A stretch of 64,000 bases of DNA from Anaeramoeba flamelloides (GCA_027625915.1 JANTQA010000057.1:5146001-5210000); one strand, 5' to 3'; positions 10,147-21,983 are shown, counted from the first letter of the stretch. The notes: generated from the sequence alone by a model not told the origin. Numbers and translations: made by a program.

Positions 10147-12467
10147 TATTTTTTTCATTTTTCAGGTTACAAAATTTTGGTTTTGAAAGATTTCTGAGTT
10201 TTTTGATTTTTTAAATCCTTTAAATTTTCTTTATATATGCCTTTTCTTTTTTATTTGAAAAAAAAAAAAAAAAAAAAAAAAACCTGTATATTTGTTTCTT
10301 TTTAATTGATTTTTTTCTGTTCAATGTTTAAAACGGTCAGAAAATTTAAAACCAAAATTGTGAAAAAAAAATTTGTCAAAATGAAAAAAAGTGAAAAATC
10401 TTGTTTCTCTTTGTATTTTTGCAAATAGCCCCCTACTTGATCTTTAATCAAGCAAAGTAGAGTGATATTTAATAAGGTCAATTAAGAATTGATATAAGAA
10501 AACACATCTTACTTTTTTCATTGTTTCCAAAATGTGAAAAATAAATTGTTTCAAAATCTAGATAATTTCCTAAACTTAAAAATAAATACAATGGGTGTTT
10601 GCTGAACAATACACTTTAACCTGAGCAAAATACTTTTTATAAACGTTCATTAATTAATTTGAAAAAAAAAAAAAATAAATAATATTTCTACTTTGTTTTG
10701 ATTATTTTCTAAAATCCACTTTGATTAGACTAACATGTTTTGAAACTGACAAATAAAATAATAACGGATCAAAAATTAATTTCAAAATAGACATTTGCCT
10801 TCACGGGTAAGTTTTTGTTATGATTTTAAATAATAAAAAATGTTGGATGGTGGTTTCTTAAACATTTTTTCTAATAAATTGATAAATCACATAATCCCAA
10901 AAATGAAAAAATTGTAAATTTGTAACATTTTGATAAAAGTAACCCTTTTGAATTGTTTTCAAATTAAGAAAAAAAATAATAACACAATCTGATTTTTCCC
11001 GAATAAGAACAAAAACAAATTAAATATTATTAACAAAAAAGTAGACAACATTTCCACAATATTAAAATTGTATTTAAAAAATTTTGCATGAACAAAATAC
11101 TTATTTAACTCATCACCTATTCATACATTGAAAGGAAGACACACACTAAAGATGTACCGAGAGCTGTTGAGTATTCCTGCTAATTTTCTCAAGATCTGCC
11201 GTTTCCACCCCGAATAAGATATTGCGCTTTTAATCATAAAAAAATTTTATTTCTATTTTAAAAAGCTCTTCTAGTTATTCCGATTTACCTTGTTAAATTT
11301 TTGGTTAATTTTTGTTTTTTACTTTTTGAACCTTGAAAAATAATTTCTTTGTTTCTTTGAGCCTCCTAGACTTGCCTTTTGAATTATTTAAAGAAAAGTT
11401 ATCATCTCTAAAAAAGATTTACAATGCTGTCAAAGTTATGATAAGAATACAAAACACTTAAAATTGAAAGTGAGTGATTCCACAAAATATGAGGTTCGCC
11501 TTTTTATATTTTCATTGTTTTCATTTAAATAAAAGTATTTTTTTTTTTTTTTTTTTTTTTGATCGAATACGCTAAAAGCTTCTGAATTTATTTTACAAAT
11601 AAATGTATTTTTTTTTTGTTTTTTTTTTGGAAAAATAAAGAAAAAAAAAAATTTACATCTTCTTTTTTGTATTTTAAAAAATTTGTCTTTAATTCTATTA
11701 AAGAATTTAGATTTGAAATTTTTTTGTTGGCTATTAGATCTGATGAGGTGGGATTAGACTATAAATAAAAATTTTATTTTTTTTTTAGTAATATATAATA
11801 TTTCATAGAAATAAAAAATGAATGAATCTTCAAAGATTTAAATAAAACTTATCTTTTTTAATTTTATTGTTTAAAGTTTTTAAAGAAGAGTTTAAATGGA
11901 AATATAAGTAAAACAAAATTTGGGAGTATATGAAATAAAATTTGTTAATTTATAAATAAAAACGTGAATTAAAAGAATTCATTTTAATTACACTAAAAAT
12001 AAAATAAAAAAATAAATCACAATTACAACACAATTTTTGTTTTTAAAATATTTTTAAAAAAATAATTAGTAATAAATTAATTAAATTTAAAAATATATAT
12101 TCAGAGTATAATCAAAATTTTTAATAAATTATTTGGTTTTTATGTTTTAAAAGTATTTGTACCGATTCCAAAAAATAAAAATAAAAAAAAATGATCAATT
12201 TTCACATTTCGTTTCAAAAGTGTGTTTTTGTGTGTTTATAATGTTTTGAAAATGTTTAATTTTGGCAAAATGAAACGTTCATTTTCAAATTTTTATGTAA
12301 ATAACAATTTTGCAAACCCAGTAAAATCTTGTTTATGTCTAACTATAAATATATCTTAAATCATTAGCAAATTGAATTTTCTAATCATTAATTGTAAAAG
12401 CAATTGAGTTTAGCCATGATTTGTTTAAAAAAAAAAAATAAAATAGTGTTTTTGAAATAATTATATA
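10147..12467. other. Mostly gene-free stretch with small coding-like islands
   Basis: A/T-rich sequence with long T and A runs. Two islands stand out in base composition. At 11110-11240 both strands are open: minus encodes GVETADLEKISRNTQQLSVH then a stop, plus encodes MYRELLSIPANFLKICRFHP then a stop. At 11370-11460 the plus strand reads LPFELFKEKLSSLKKIYNAV then a stop. Neither can be joined to a gene. No repeat copy was recognised. Confidence 0.4.
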
Positions 12468-13007
12468 AACTTTGTGACTGCCAAAGTGGCCCAACATTTT
12501 TTTCAAAATATCAATTATTATTTATAATTGTTCTTTGAAGAACAAATAAGAAATAAGTCGAATAATACACATTAGAGAATAGTTGATGCGTTTATGAAGT
12601 AAATCTTTATCAATCAATATATTTTCTTAAAAATTGAAAAACCAAAATTCTTAGGTAACAAATCGAGAAAAACAACAATGTTCATTTTGCCTTCAATTGA
12701 AGATCCAAAGAAAAATTACAATAGAAATCAATATGATTTTTCTACAATCATTTTCACTCTTTCAATGGTATTAGAATAACAGACTTTTACTTAGTGAATA
12801 TAGATCTTGTAATAAACAAAAAAATAGCAAAAGAATTTCGTCTCAAAAATGATCGAAAAAATAGAAAAAAAGAAAAAATGTGAAAAAATGATTTTAATTT
12901 TGAAATTTCAACAAAAAAAGAATTTTCTCTTCTAATATCCTTTCAAACCTTTTAAACGCGTTTAATTCCGACACTACAGCTGGGCAATTTTGTATGAAAA
13001 ATCGTTT
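12468..13007 (+). mobile_element. MITE family F, copy 2
   Basis: Begins TATA then AACTTTGTGACTGCCAAAG and ends CAGCTGGGCAATTTTGTATG..TCGTTT. It aligns over its whole length with 8822-9368. The right-hand TA is no longer visible, so the end is eroded. No coding capacity. Confidence 0.75.
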
Positions 13008-13144
13008 CAAAAAAACAAAATTGACACTATAAAAAATCTCACTTTTACAAAGCTTTTTACCCCTTTAAAGTGATTGAAAGTATTTGAAAGCGTTGGAAAT
13101 TGTCTAAAAACTTTGTTAAGGTCTTACAGATTCGTAAAGATTTG

Positions 13145-13275
13145 GATTTGTTGTTAAGAGTTAAATGTTGAAACTGCATTTAATCTGGTAAGAAGAGAAT
13201 TGTGAAGTGAATAAATTTGGTTCTTCTAATTCAAAGTGCGTCTAGATATTCACAGTCTTGAGAAGTATTTTAAAC
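13145..13275 (-). mobile_element. Solo LINE 3' tail (type L2), reverse
   Basis: Read on the minus strand this matches the 3' tail of the LINE ending at 14902: both contain CTTTGAATTAGAAG, CACTTCA.AATTCTC and AGATTAAATGCAGTTT-like blocks before a tail near AACTCTTAAC. No coding part is attached, so it is a strongly 5'-truncated copy. Confidence 0.55.
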
Positions 13276-13487
13276 TTAATTTAATTTTCTATAAAGATTG
13301 GTTACGAACATAAGATTTATTGTAGTGAATTATTCCAAAATTCATCATTTTTTTTTAGTTATTAGTTTTCGTTTTTTTTTTTTTTTTTTGCATTTTGATC
13401 AAGTTGAAACGATCCTATCAAAAATATGTCAAGAGTAATTTAGTAAATCATAATTATTATAAAGATGGTCATGATTTTTTCTTCATA

Positions 13488-13590
13488 AAGGATTAGCGCC
13501 TCCCATAGATCCGTCTATAATGAAAGTGCACTGTTATTATTGAGTTAAATGTTATTAGTGCTACATAGTTCAAATGCCTCTAAAAAATTT
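13488..13590 (+). repeat. Dispersed repeat shared with 18205-18302
   Basis: About 100 bp from AAAGGATTAGCGCCTCCC to GTTCAAATGCCTCTAAA. The reverse complement of 18205-18302 carries the same two boundary blocks with a diverged middle. Class unknown. Confidence 0.5.
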
Positions 13591-13856
13591 ATGAGAAATA
13601 TTATTAAACAATCAATTATTGCATTTTTTACTTTGTAATGATCACAAGAAAAAATTCGAATTTTGGAATTTTTTTTGTTTTGAAGTACTCAGTAATTTTT
13701 ATCAATTTTGAGTGTCTCAACTTATAAGAAATTGAATCATTAAAATAATTTCTTTAACTAAATACATTAATATTTAGTAAAAAAAAAAAAAAAAAGATGG
13801 TATAGTATATTTCCATATCAATTAAAAAATGGAAATCAAAATAATTAAAAAATCAA

Positions 13857-15131
13857 TCTAAACTAAAATTCAAAAATTTTAACAAAGTTAAAACAGTTCA
13901 AAGAATCATAATAATACAATTTCATTCAAATTGGAAATAATTTTGATTTTTGTAAAATAGGAAAATCATTTTTTCTTTTTTTTTTGTTTTCATTTCATTT
14001 TTTGAATTACGTAACCTATTTCGTTCGATCAAAATATTTTTCGAACAGTTGATATTAGGTTAAAGTTGTGTTCTTCCAAATAGAAGAACTCAAATAAAAT
14101 TAGTCAATGGTTGTCTAACCATTTGATCGATCAATAATTGTTAATAGAATTTCAACAAATTTACCAATACATTTTTTTTGGAAACTGAAGAAATACCTAA
14201 AGATTAGCCTGTTTCCAGACAACTTCAAAGAAAAACAGTCCTAATTAAGCTGGAAATCATCAACTACCTTATTCAAACTCAAATCCTTTTGTAATGGGTT
14301 GAATAGATACACTGATAGATGGGAAAAGTGAAGTAAATTCCAAAATTATGCCCATTCTGTAACAAAAAAATTGGTGACATAGACCACTTTATTTGAGACT
14401 GTGAAAAATATGAGAGAACCAGAAGACACTGGAAAAATCAAAAAAAAAAAATCAAAATTTTTGACTATAATATAATAGCCAAAAAAGACACAGATGAATT
14501 ATTGAGGAAAATGAACATAAAAGAAATCTATGACATCACCATAATATATCTTCTGGTCAACATGACTCAACACGTAATTAGGAAAAAGGAGCTCAATACA
14601 AAATAAAACCTATCAAAAAATTCATTTTAACTCGAAAATCCAAATGATCAGGTCTCTCACAACAATTATTTTAAACCTCTTTATTTTTTCCACTCTTCAT
14701 TCTTTTCTTTCTATCATTTTTTCCCCACTTCTTCATTTTTTATTCTTTCTTTTTTTTTTAGAAAACTAAATTAAGATTCAAATACTTCTGATGACTTTAT
14801 CTATATTAGATACTCTTTGAATTAGAAGTCCCAAATTTAGTCACTTCAAAATTCTCGCTTTAACGGATTACATGCAGTTTTGTAATAACCCTTAACAATA
14901 AATCCAATGCATTTTTTTTTGTTTTGCTCTCTCCAAAATTTTTAACATACACCAAGAATTTATTTGTATTGATAATTATTGATTTTTAGTTTTGTGAGTA
15001 ATGTGATTGATAAATAATTGTTATCATTTCAATTAACGAATGGTTCCAATTTGGTATTTCTCCAAGAATTGATTAAATAAGATTTTTTTTCAAAAATTGA
15101 ATTTTAGTGTGTTAAAAATTTTTTATTGGAG
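13857..15131 (-). mobile_element. MITE family A, copy 2, split by a LINE
   Basis: Reverse-strand family A copy. Its low end reads TCTAAACTAAAATTCAAAAA and its high end reads TTAGTGTGTTAAAAATTTTT then TTGGAGTTTC, i.e. the inverted ends seen at 56922-57454. The copy is interrupted at 14180-14902 by a LINE insertion. Outside that insertion the sequence follows the other copies closely, including TTTGATCGATCAATAATTGT. Confidence 0.8.
14180..14902 (+). mobile_element. LINE relic (type L2) with target-site duplication
   Basis: Encodes, across broken frames, the C-terminal region of a non-LTR retrotransposon: LNRYTDRW, then CPFCNKKIGDIDHF and DCEKYERTRRHWKN, which form a C-x2-C...H...C zinc finger, then a lysine-rich end. 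It finishes with a 3' tail at 14757-14902. The flanks CCAATACATTTTTTTT (14164-14179) and CCAATGCATTTTTTTT (14903-14918) are a target duplication, which proves insertion into the family A element. 5'-truncated and dead. The tail occurs alone at 13145, 58715 and 59219. Confidence 0.8.
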
Positions 15132-16407
15132 TTTCGAAAAAATTTAAAAAAAATCATTTATTCTTCGATATTATGTTTTATATTTGATCCAATTACTTCT
15201 TCTTTAATCAGTTTTATTTTTAATTCTTCATGGAAATACTTTGTTTGAAAAATTTTTGAGAAACAAATTACTTGTTATTTCTAAAAGAATTTCCAAAATT
15301 AATTTTAATTCCTATTTTAATTTGATTGATCTAATTCGGATTTAATTGAAGAAAATAGGATATATTTTGATTCTTTCTTTAGAAAAAATTGCTTGATTGA
15401 ATAAATTTGTTTGATTTTAAAACAATTATTTTTGAATTAATTGTTAAAAACCAAAATAATTTTGAATCATAATAGAAATTTTTTTAACGTTGTTTTCTTT
15501 TTTATTTGAGTTGAATTTTTTATAATTGTTTTTTTTTGATTTCGATGATTTAATCACTTTTCCTTTAATCTTTGAAAAGATATACTTTGTTTTTGCTTAG
15601 TTTGATATCAATATTTTGAAAATAATTTTGAAATAAAATTTGTAAAAAAATATTTCAGAAAAAAAAAAATAAATAGAAATGGGACGAGACAATTGAAGGT
15701 AACCCATTGCTTATTTTTGTCTAAATTAAGAAGATAAAGAAGTAATAAATCTTTATATAATATATTTTGGTCGGATTGATTTTTTTTCGTTATTGATCTC
15801 AAAAAGTTTATTTGAAAAGGTGATTTTTCTTGTTAGGTCTTCATAAAAGAAAAGAAATATGTTCAAAATGTACAGATTCTAATGCCTATTTTTTTGCTAT
15901 TTACTCTTTGATTAATTTCAACTATTCGTATAAACACATTTCTCTATTAAAAACATAATTCAATAAAACCAAAAATTTAACAAAAAAAAATGTTCAAAAA
16001 AATTGAAAATAGACAAAGTTTCAACTCTGAATTACTTTGGGTTTTCATTCTTTTCACAAATAGAGTACTTAATGGTATTTTGATTTCAAAGTTTCAATAT
16101 CTTGTGAAACTCAAAATATCTTTTTTCAGTAAGGCTCTCACAATTAAAATTTTCAAAAATGAGAAAATGTGTTTACTTCCTTAATTCTTATTTAAGAAAG
16201 ATATGGTTTCTTTGTAGTTTTTTACCTAATTGATTTTATTAAAATGAAAAATATTTTAAGCCTTTAACATTGATAATGATTCAACTAGAATTAAAGTACG
16301 TAGGAATTAAAAGAAAAATAAGCCAGTGATTTACTTCAAATGGTTCTAAAAAATCTATTACGAAATTATTGTAAAGTAGTGAAAAAAATACTGTACATGA
16401 AAATAAT
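15132..16407. other. Gene-free A/T-rich stretch
   Basis: No supported gene or repeat. An open frame of 64 codons at 15990-16184 has base use and residue content typical of A/T-rich non-coding DNA and no neighbour to join. Confidence 0.45.
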
Positions 16408-16836
16408 CCGGATAAGATTTTTAATTGTGAATATTAGGAAAATTGATGTGTAATTGCTTTTATTTAAAATCAAATCCTTTTTTTTAAGAAGAAAACTTTT
16501 TAAAATTATAACTCACTCACGTATTAGAATGATGATTAATGAAATTGCACTTGTTCAAAACACCATTCAATCAATCAAAAAAACAAGAATAAAAATTATC
16601 ATTTTCCAAACTCTAGTAAACCTCTATAAAACTATGACTGTTTTTCAAAAAAAGTTGATCTACTTTTCTATCAAACAATTACTTGAGTATTCTATAGACA
16701 CCTTACTTTAATGAACTTTAGGCAGGTTTATTAATATGCTCATAAAAAATTTGGTTATTTATAAAAAGTATTTGATTGAAAATAAAAGAAATTACACATC
16801 AATTTTCCTAATATTCACAATTAAAAATCTTGTCCA
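16408..16836. repeat. Inverted-repeat element with 75-bp arms
   Basis: Arms 16408-16482 and 16761-16836 are near-perfect reverse complements (both carry AAGATTTTTAATTGTGAATA and AGGAAAATTGATGTGTAATT). The roughly 280-bp centre has an 85-codon open frame at 16454-16711, with no recognisable domain. It looks like a small inverted-repeat transposon. No target duplication was identified. Confidence 0.75.
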
Positions 16837-18204
16837 GTATTTTTTTCCCTACTAAGGTATTTCCAAAAAAGTGTGGCATTTTTTTTACATTTCATAAAAA
16901 ATAATCTTTTTTTAGTGATGGTAATCATTAATCAACTATACCAAATTAAGTTTAATATTTATACCGATTGAATCAACCACTTATGTATTTAATTCAAAGA
17001 ATGTTAGTTGAAATATTCCCAAAAAAATTAAAAAAAAATAGCACTTTTTTTGGTTAAAGCAATGTACGACCAATTTCAATAAAAAAACGGAAATATGGAA
17101 AGGGAACAAATGATTTTTTAAACAATCAAACGCAGTTATATGTTTTTAATTATATTGTAAATTTTGTTGAGATTATACAAGTTATGAAAATATTTTTTTC
17201 GATCAAAAAGAAAATAATAAACACCAATTTTTACCATAAAAAATATCAGATAAAATCGAGATCATAAATTTTAATATATTTTATTTCTGCAATACAATAC
17301 TAAGATACAAATTGAATTATTATCAAGAATCTATAAATGGTGGTTAATGATTTTATAAATTTAAATCCTTTTTTGAAGAATGGGTTACATAAATATATTT
17401 TAAAATAAATTTGCCCCACATTCTTGGAAATAGCTTATACAATACATTATTGGATATTGATGTAAATAATCACAATAAAAAATTGTCGTTTTGAAATTTT
17501 TTTTTAATCACTTTTCAAAATTGAAACCCAAATAATAATATTATACCAGTATTTAAAAACTAATACTGATAAATTCAAATAAATATCTGAATATTTTTAC
17601 TTCCATTTTCCATTTTGGAAATTTATTTTACCTTAGCTTTGAGTAAAGAATTTTATTGCTTTAAATTTTTAGAAGCTTTGTAAAATGGGTTTGACTTGAA
17701 AAGATCTTACTCTTATGTATTTTAAAAGTTGAGGTTATAGATTACAAAAATGGAAATTGAATAAAAAATTTTTATAAATTTATTAGAATTTATCAGTAAC
17801 TAAAACCTCCAAGTTGAACTATTTTCTCAATTTTTTAATTTCAAAGATTAACTCAATAATTATTCTTTTTAAAAACCTAAAGATTGATTGATTTGTATTT
17901 TCAATGTATTTTAAATATGCTAAAATAATCTACCAAAATAATCTTGAGTGTTAAATATTGAATTTTTGAATAAAATTGAATTTTTTTAGACATGATCTAC
18001 TTTTCTAGACAAATTTAAGATATTAGACAAATTTAAGAACGACACTTTCCAACTTTGGAGTCTTTGGATTGATGTTCCAACCTTTAAATTTGTAGCGAAA
18101 TGCAAATTTTTTTTAAAAAATCTTTGAATTTTTTTACTAATACAATGTATCATTTTGAATTAATAAGATCTACGAATTATACTACTTTATTAAACAAAGA
18201 GAAT
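16837..18204. other. Gene-free A/T-rich stretch
   Basis: A/T-rich sequence; patches such as AAAAAAGTGTGGCATTTTTT (16867) and ATAGCACTTTTTTTGG (17039) may be decayed transposon ends, but I could not pair them. No gene seen. Confidence 0.4.
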
Positions 18205-18302
18205 TATTTAGAGGCATTTGAACAATGGAACATTAATATGATTGACATTCAATAACAACATACAGTTGAATTTTAAACTTCTACTTGGTAGACGCTAATC
18301 CC
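18205..18302 (-). repeat. Dispersed repeat abutting the F-box gene
   Basis: Reverse complement of the 13488-13590 repeat: boundary blocks GGGATTAGCGTCTACCAAGT and GTTCAAATGCCTCTAAA are shared. It ends exactly at the stop codon of the F-box gene, so the gene's 3' untranslated region probably begins inside the repeat. Confidence 0.5.
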
Positions 18303-19288
18303 TTAAATTGAGATTTTTTTATGCCTTAATTTTTGTTCAAAATTGGTTTGTTTGAGATCTTTCTGTGGTAAGTTTGTGTAGTCCCAAAAGAGAACAAATA
18401 AAAATTTTGTTTCACCCAAAAGAAGGAATGTTTTGACTACGAGAAAGAAACAAGAAAAAAAAAAAAGAATGAAAAGAGAATTATTTACACAGACGATCAT
18501 AGTATAAAAAAGAAACACAAATAAGTAAACGATAACAACTATAACAATGTCTTTTTTGTAACCCCCACGAGGAAAATGAATCATATATTTGTTTTTTGAA
18601 AGATAATCATATGCAAAAAAATAAAGGATATTAAAATAAAAGGGTATCGACAAAACAGTGATCAATTTATACCAACCATAGTTTGCTAGTGACCAAGTAA
18701 AACCGATTAAAGCAGTAATTAAGGGTAATACATATAAAACAAATAATAAATTCTTTGACCAGTTAAAGAACTTGGGGTTGAAAAGAAAGGATACAATTTT
18801 TGGGATTTTGGATAATTGGGAAGAGTGTTTTCTTCTTGCAAAATATTTTGTAAAGACAGATCTGCTTTTGTTGTAATTGTATTTGCTTTGAAGAAACCCT
18901 TGGATCTTTTCTGGTGGTAGCAGTTCTTTCACAACTGAGCGGTTGGATTCCCTATCATAAGTTACATATTGGAAATACATACTGGGTTTGTAATTTGTAA
19001 GCAGATCGCTCCATATTTCAGATGAAAAGAGAATATTATTGAAACGGAGGTTGACACACGACAAGTATCCTAAATGCTTAGGTGAGTCAATTTTTTTGAA
19101 GATATCCAAAACCACTTTTCAAGTCAATGAATTTTATTAAGGAAGGAATTTTTATTTTTAGGTTTATTTTTGTTCCAATTTGCTTTAATGTTGTTTTTTT
19201 TTTTTTGTTTTGGTTTGTTCGAAAAATGAAAAAGAAAAAATAAAAGATTTAGATTACACTCATCTGGTAGTGGACTAAAAAAACTCAT
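18303..19288 (-). CDS. F-box protein with about four membrane helices
   Basis: Two exons: 19288-19258 and 19114-18303, joined across a 143-bp intron (donor GTAATC, acceptor AAAAG) within a Leu codon (T|TG). The start MSFFSPLPDELVLDIFKKID places a classic F-box at residues 6-50 (continuing LGYLSCVNLRFNNILFSSEI and WSDLL). F-boxes bind Skp1 in SCF ubiquitin ligases. After a basic linker, about four hydrophobic segments follow between residues 125 and 260 (for example LLFVLYVLPLITALIGFTWS and IVIVVIVYLFVFLFYTMIVC), then a basic C-terminal tail. Total 280 residues. The apparent start at 19115 is a GTG inside the exon boundary; the true ATG is in the short first exon. An F-box fused to a multispanning membrane domain would anchor the ligase adaptor to a membrane; the substrate is unknown. 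Confidence 0.8.
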
Positions 19289-19427
19289 GGGTAATAAAAC
19301 AAAACAATTTCAAAAAAAATGAATTGACTATTTTTTGAATTGAAATTTGATTGTCTGTTTGGAACCTATTTATTCTGAAGTGATTATCACCTACGGAGTA
19401 GAAGTTTATGAAATTAAGTCTATTCCT

Positions 19428-19583
19428 ACTGGTTTTTTAATTCTAAATGGGAAAAAATTTTCACTTCCTCTTAGATTTGTTTTGTGAAATGAAAACCAAA
19501 CTTTTTGTAATTGAAACTCGACTTGAAAAAGGAAATTCAAAATGAACTGAAAATTTTTCCCATTTTTTAATTCTAGTACCAGT
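19428..19583. mobile_element. Small MITE, family H
   Basis: Inverted ends: ACTGGTTTTTTAATTCTAAA then TGGGAAAAAATTTTCA at the left, and GAAAATTTTTCCCA then TTCTAGTACCAGT at the right. Single-ended relatives lie at about 48090-48180 (CTGGTATTTGAATCTTAAAT) and 55990-56070. Non-coding. Superfamily not determined. Confidence 0.6.
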
Positions 19584-19689
19584 ATTGAATGTAAATCATA
19601 TTAGTGATTCAGAATTCAACTATCTGTTAACAATTTGATTCTTCAAACCGTCATATTTTTTGCTCTCATTTAATTAAAAATGATACTTT

Positions 19690-20075
19690 TTCGGAAATTT
19701 TACAAATTATCTAAACAGATACTCTTATGTTATGAACAAAGATAAATCAAAATTTTGCAAATTATGCAAAAAATCAAAAAATTTGGATATCATTGAAGAT
19801 TTGGATCTTTTTCTCTGGAACTGCCCAGCCTATGAAAATAATCGTAGAATTTGGATATCTGAATTAAAAAAAATTAATATATCTAATATATTAAATAATA
19901 ATAATATTTTTCATATTATTATTAAAAAAAGATTCAATATATTTATTAGCACTTGTGGGTAATAGACTAATTTTCGAGTCTTTATTAAAATTTCTAAATA
20001 AAAATTTAGGAATTCGGGCCAACAAGAGGGATTAACAACTCCTTCGTTAAAAAATAAAAAAAAAAAAAAAATGAT
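19690..20075 (+). mobile_element. LINE 3'-end relic
   Basis: Encodes a C-terminal LINE zinc-finger region with the frame nearly intact at 19732-19962: CKLCKKSKN, then FLWNCPAYENNRRIWISELK. It is preceded by a YLNRYSYVM-like block and followed by VGNRLIFESLLKFLNKNLGI, as in the relic ending at 4215, and ends in an A-rich tail near 20045-20072. 5'-truncated. The ORF from the ATG at 19732 is therefore a transposon remnant, not a host gene. Confidence 0.75.
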
Positions 20076-20738
20076 ACTTTTTTTTCAAAAAAACTAAGAA
20101 TTTTCGAATAAATCTGCTTTTGAGATAAATTTATACCTTGAATTATCAATACTCATAATCCAAAGTTCTAAGGTATCTTTCTTAAATTTGTGGTAAAATG
20201 TGGATTAGTCATATAAAGATTCATATTATTTAATAAAAAAATTAAATAATTATGCTGATCAAAATAAAAGCCTTCACAACATCAATAATAGGTTTTTTAT
20301 AATATATTCTGTGCTTTATTTTCTTATTATTTTAACTGAACACCCATTTCACTACCCAATAGTAAAAGTAAGTACAAATCAATTTGTTAGGCAAAATCCT
20401 TGATATTTTTCGTAAATTTGAAATTCGAAAAGAAATTTGTTGAAAATTTTTCGTAATTTTATCAATTTTTTTTGAATTTTTCGTTTTTTCAATATGCTAA
20501 ATTTCTCAAAAATTTACCCGATTTTTCAAATAAATTTCCCAATTCTATCCTTCTTTTTTGAATTTCTTTTATAAATAATAAATTTTTGAGAAACCAGTCA
20601 CAGATTTTTGAGGGTTTATTGTAAGTTTCTTTATTCGATTGATGTATACTTTTTCTATTACTAAAAAAAACAAACTTTTTATTTAGAAACACCAATGATA
20701 CTTTTTGTCACCCTTTATTTTGAAAATAGTTTGAAATA

Positions 20739-20935
20739 CAGTCAGTTTCACTTTTAAAGCACAAACTTGCAACGAAATTTAAGGCACAAAAAAATCTCAA
20801 ATTAAAGCACAAAACTCAAATTCTAGTAAAAATAAATTGTAAAAAAAAAAAATCCAAATTTTGTGCCTTAATTTGAGATTTTTTTTGTGCCTTAAATTTA
20901 GTTGAAAGTTTGTGCTTTCAAAGTGAAACTGGCTG
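20739..20935. mobile_element. Palindromic MITE with TA target duplication (family G)
   Basis: A 197-bp element with ends CAGTCAGTTTCACTTTTAAA and its mirror AAAGTGAAACTGGCTG, flanked by TA on both sides (20737-38, 20936-37). The two arms of about 80 bp each, containing AAATTTAAGGCACAAAAAAA, are inverted copies, so almost the whole element folds into a hairpin. CAGT ends plus TA flanks indicate the Tc1/mariner group. A half copy lies at 22735-22800 (CAAATTTTGTGCTTAATTTG). Confidence 0.85.
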
Positions 20936-21402
20936 TATATTATTTTTGAAGTCCCTGAAAGACAACCAGTTTTATAAAAAGGAAAAAGATTAACCATTCT
21001 TTAGTTTTTTATGTCAATGATTTTGTAAGTTAATCTTGAAATTGAAAAACTGAAAAAAAAGTTACTTTTGAAGTAAAAAAGATTAATTATTAAATCCAGA
21101 ATGTTATGGTTTTGGTATCTTTTTTTAGATTTGATTAAGGAATTATAAAAAAAATTACAATAATACAATTTTTTTATCGTGATTATTAGTAAAAATTGTA
21201 ATGTTTATTCTGCAACTTATTTAGAATAGATTTTTGAGAGTTTTATGGGCCATGGATAACTAATACTGCGAATAAATAACCATAATAAACTTTGATTATA
21301 GATCAATCTATGATTATACTCAACCTCTAAGGGGATATGTACATTTTTCCAATTTTGATTTTCTAGGTTTACTAAAAATGATTGATTTAATTATCTTCTT
21401 TA

Positions 21403-21983
21403 ACAAAAAAAACTTTTTTTCAGTCAAAGTAGCCAAGCTTTACTGAATAAATAGAATATTTTCTATGATTTTAATCAATTATTCTTCACAAAATAAATTG
21501 TCAATTTGGAGATGAGAACATTTTTTTCTAATTTAGTCATTTTTTCTTTTTTTGTGTATTTTTAGTTTTTTTTTTTTTTTCTTTTCTATTTTAATTTTTT
21601 TTTTTTTTAAAAAATCAATTTACAAAAAAGTCAATTAGAAATAAAGTCTGAAACTCTAAATTAACTTTCAGAAAAATGAGGCTTTGTATAATTTCATTTT
21701 AAATCCCTATACTTACTATTAAAAAAATCATATTATCAACAGTTTTAATTTTTAAAGAATTTGAGAAATTTTGTATGAGACACTCAAAAGAAAGGGTGGT
21801 AAAATTTTTTGTAACATTTTATTTTTTTGCAAACTTTATAGTTTGTTCAGCTAATTCTTTTATGAATATCAACTCTTCTCAGAATTTTTTTATTTTTCCT
21901 ATTTCTAAATAATTGTATAAGAGTTGATTCTTAAAAAAGGGAATTTTTCATTTTCGCTTGACACTTTGTGTGAAATGGTGTTT
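21403..21983 (+). mobile_element. MITE family B, copy on the plus strand
   Basis: Left end near 21409 reads AACTTTTTTTCAGTCAAAGT, the inverse of its right end GACACTTTGTGTGAAATGGT. From 21702 onward it aligns closely with 878-1172, including GAGAAATTTTG.ATGAGACA and TTGATTCTTAAAAA. Non-coding. Confidence 0.65.

Noticed and set aside
15608-16184. Two 64-codon open frames
   Set aside because: Phe/Ile/Lys-rich text without motifs; expected by chance in this composition.
16454-16711. An 85-codon gene inside the inverted-repeat element
   Set aside because: No domain or motif is visible, and its base use does not differ from the surrounding A/T-rich DNA.
18303-19115. F-box gene starting at 19115
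   Set aside because: The first codon is GTG at an exon boundary. A 31-nt upstream exon with an ATG and matching splice sites completes the F-box.
19732-19962. A host zinc-finger protein
   Set aside because: The CxxC...NCPAYENNRR pattern and its flanks match the C-terminal region of the LINE relics, so it is transposon sequence.
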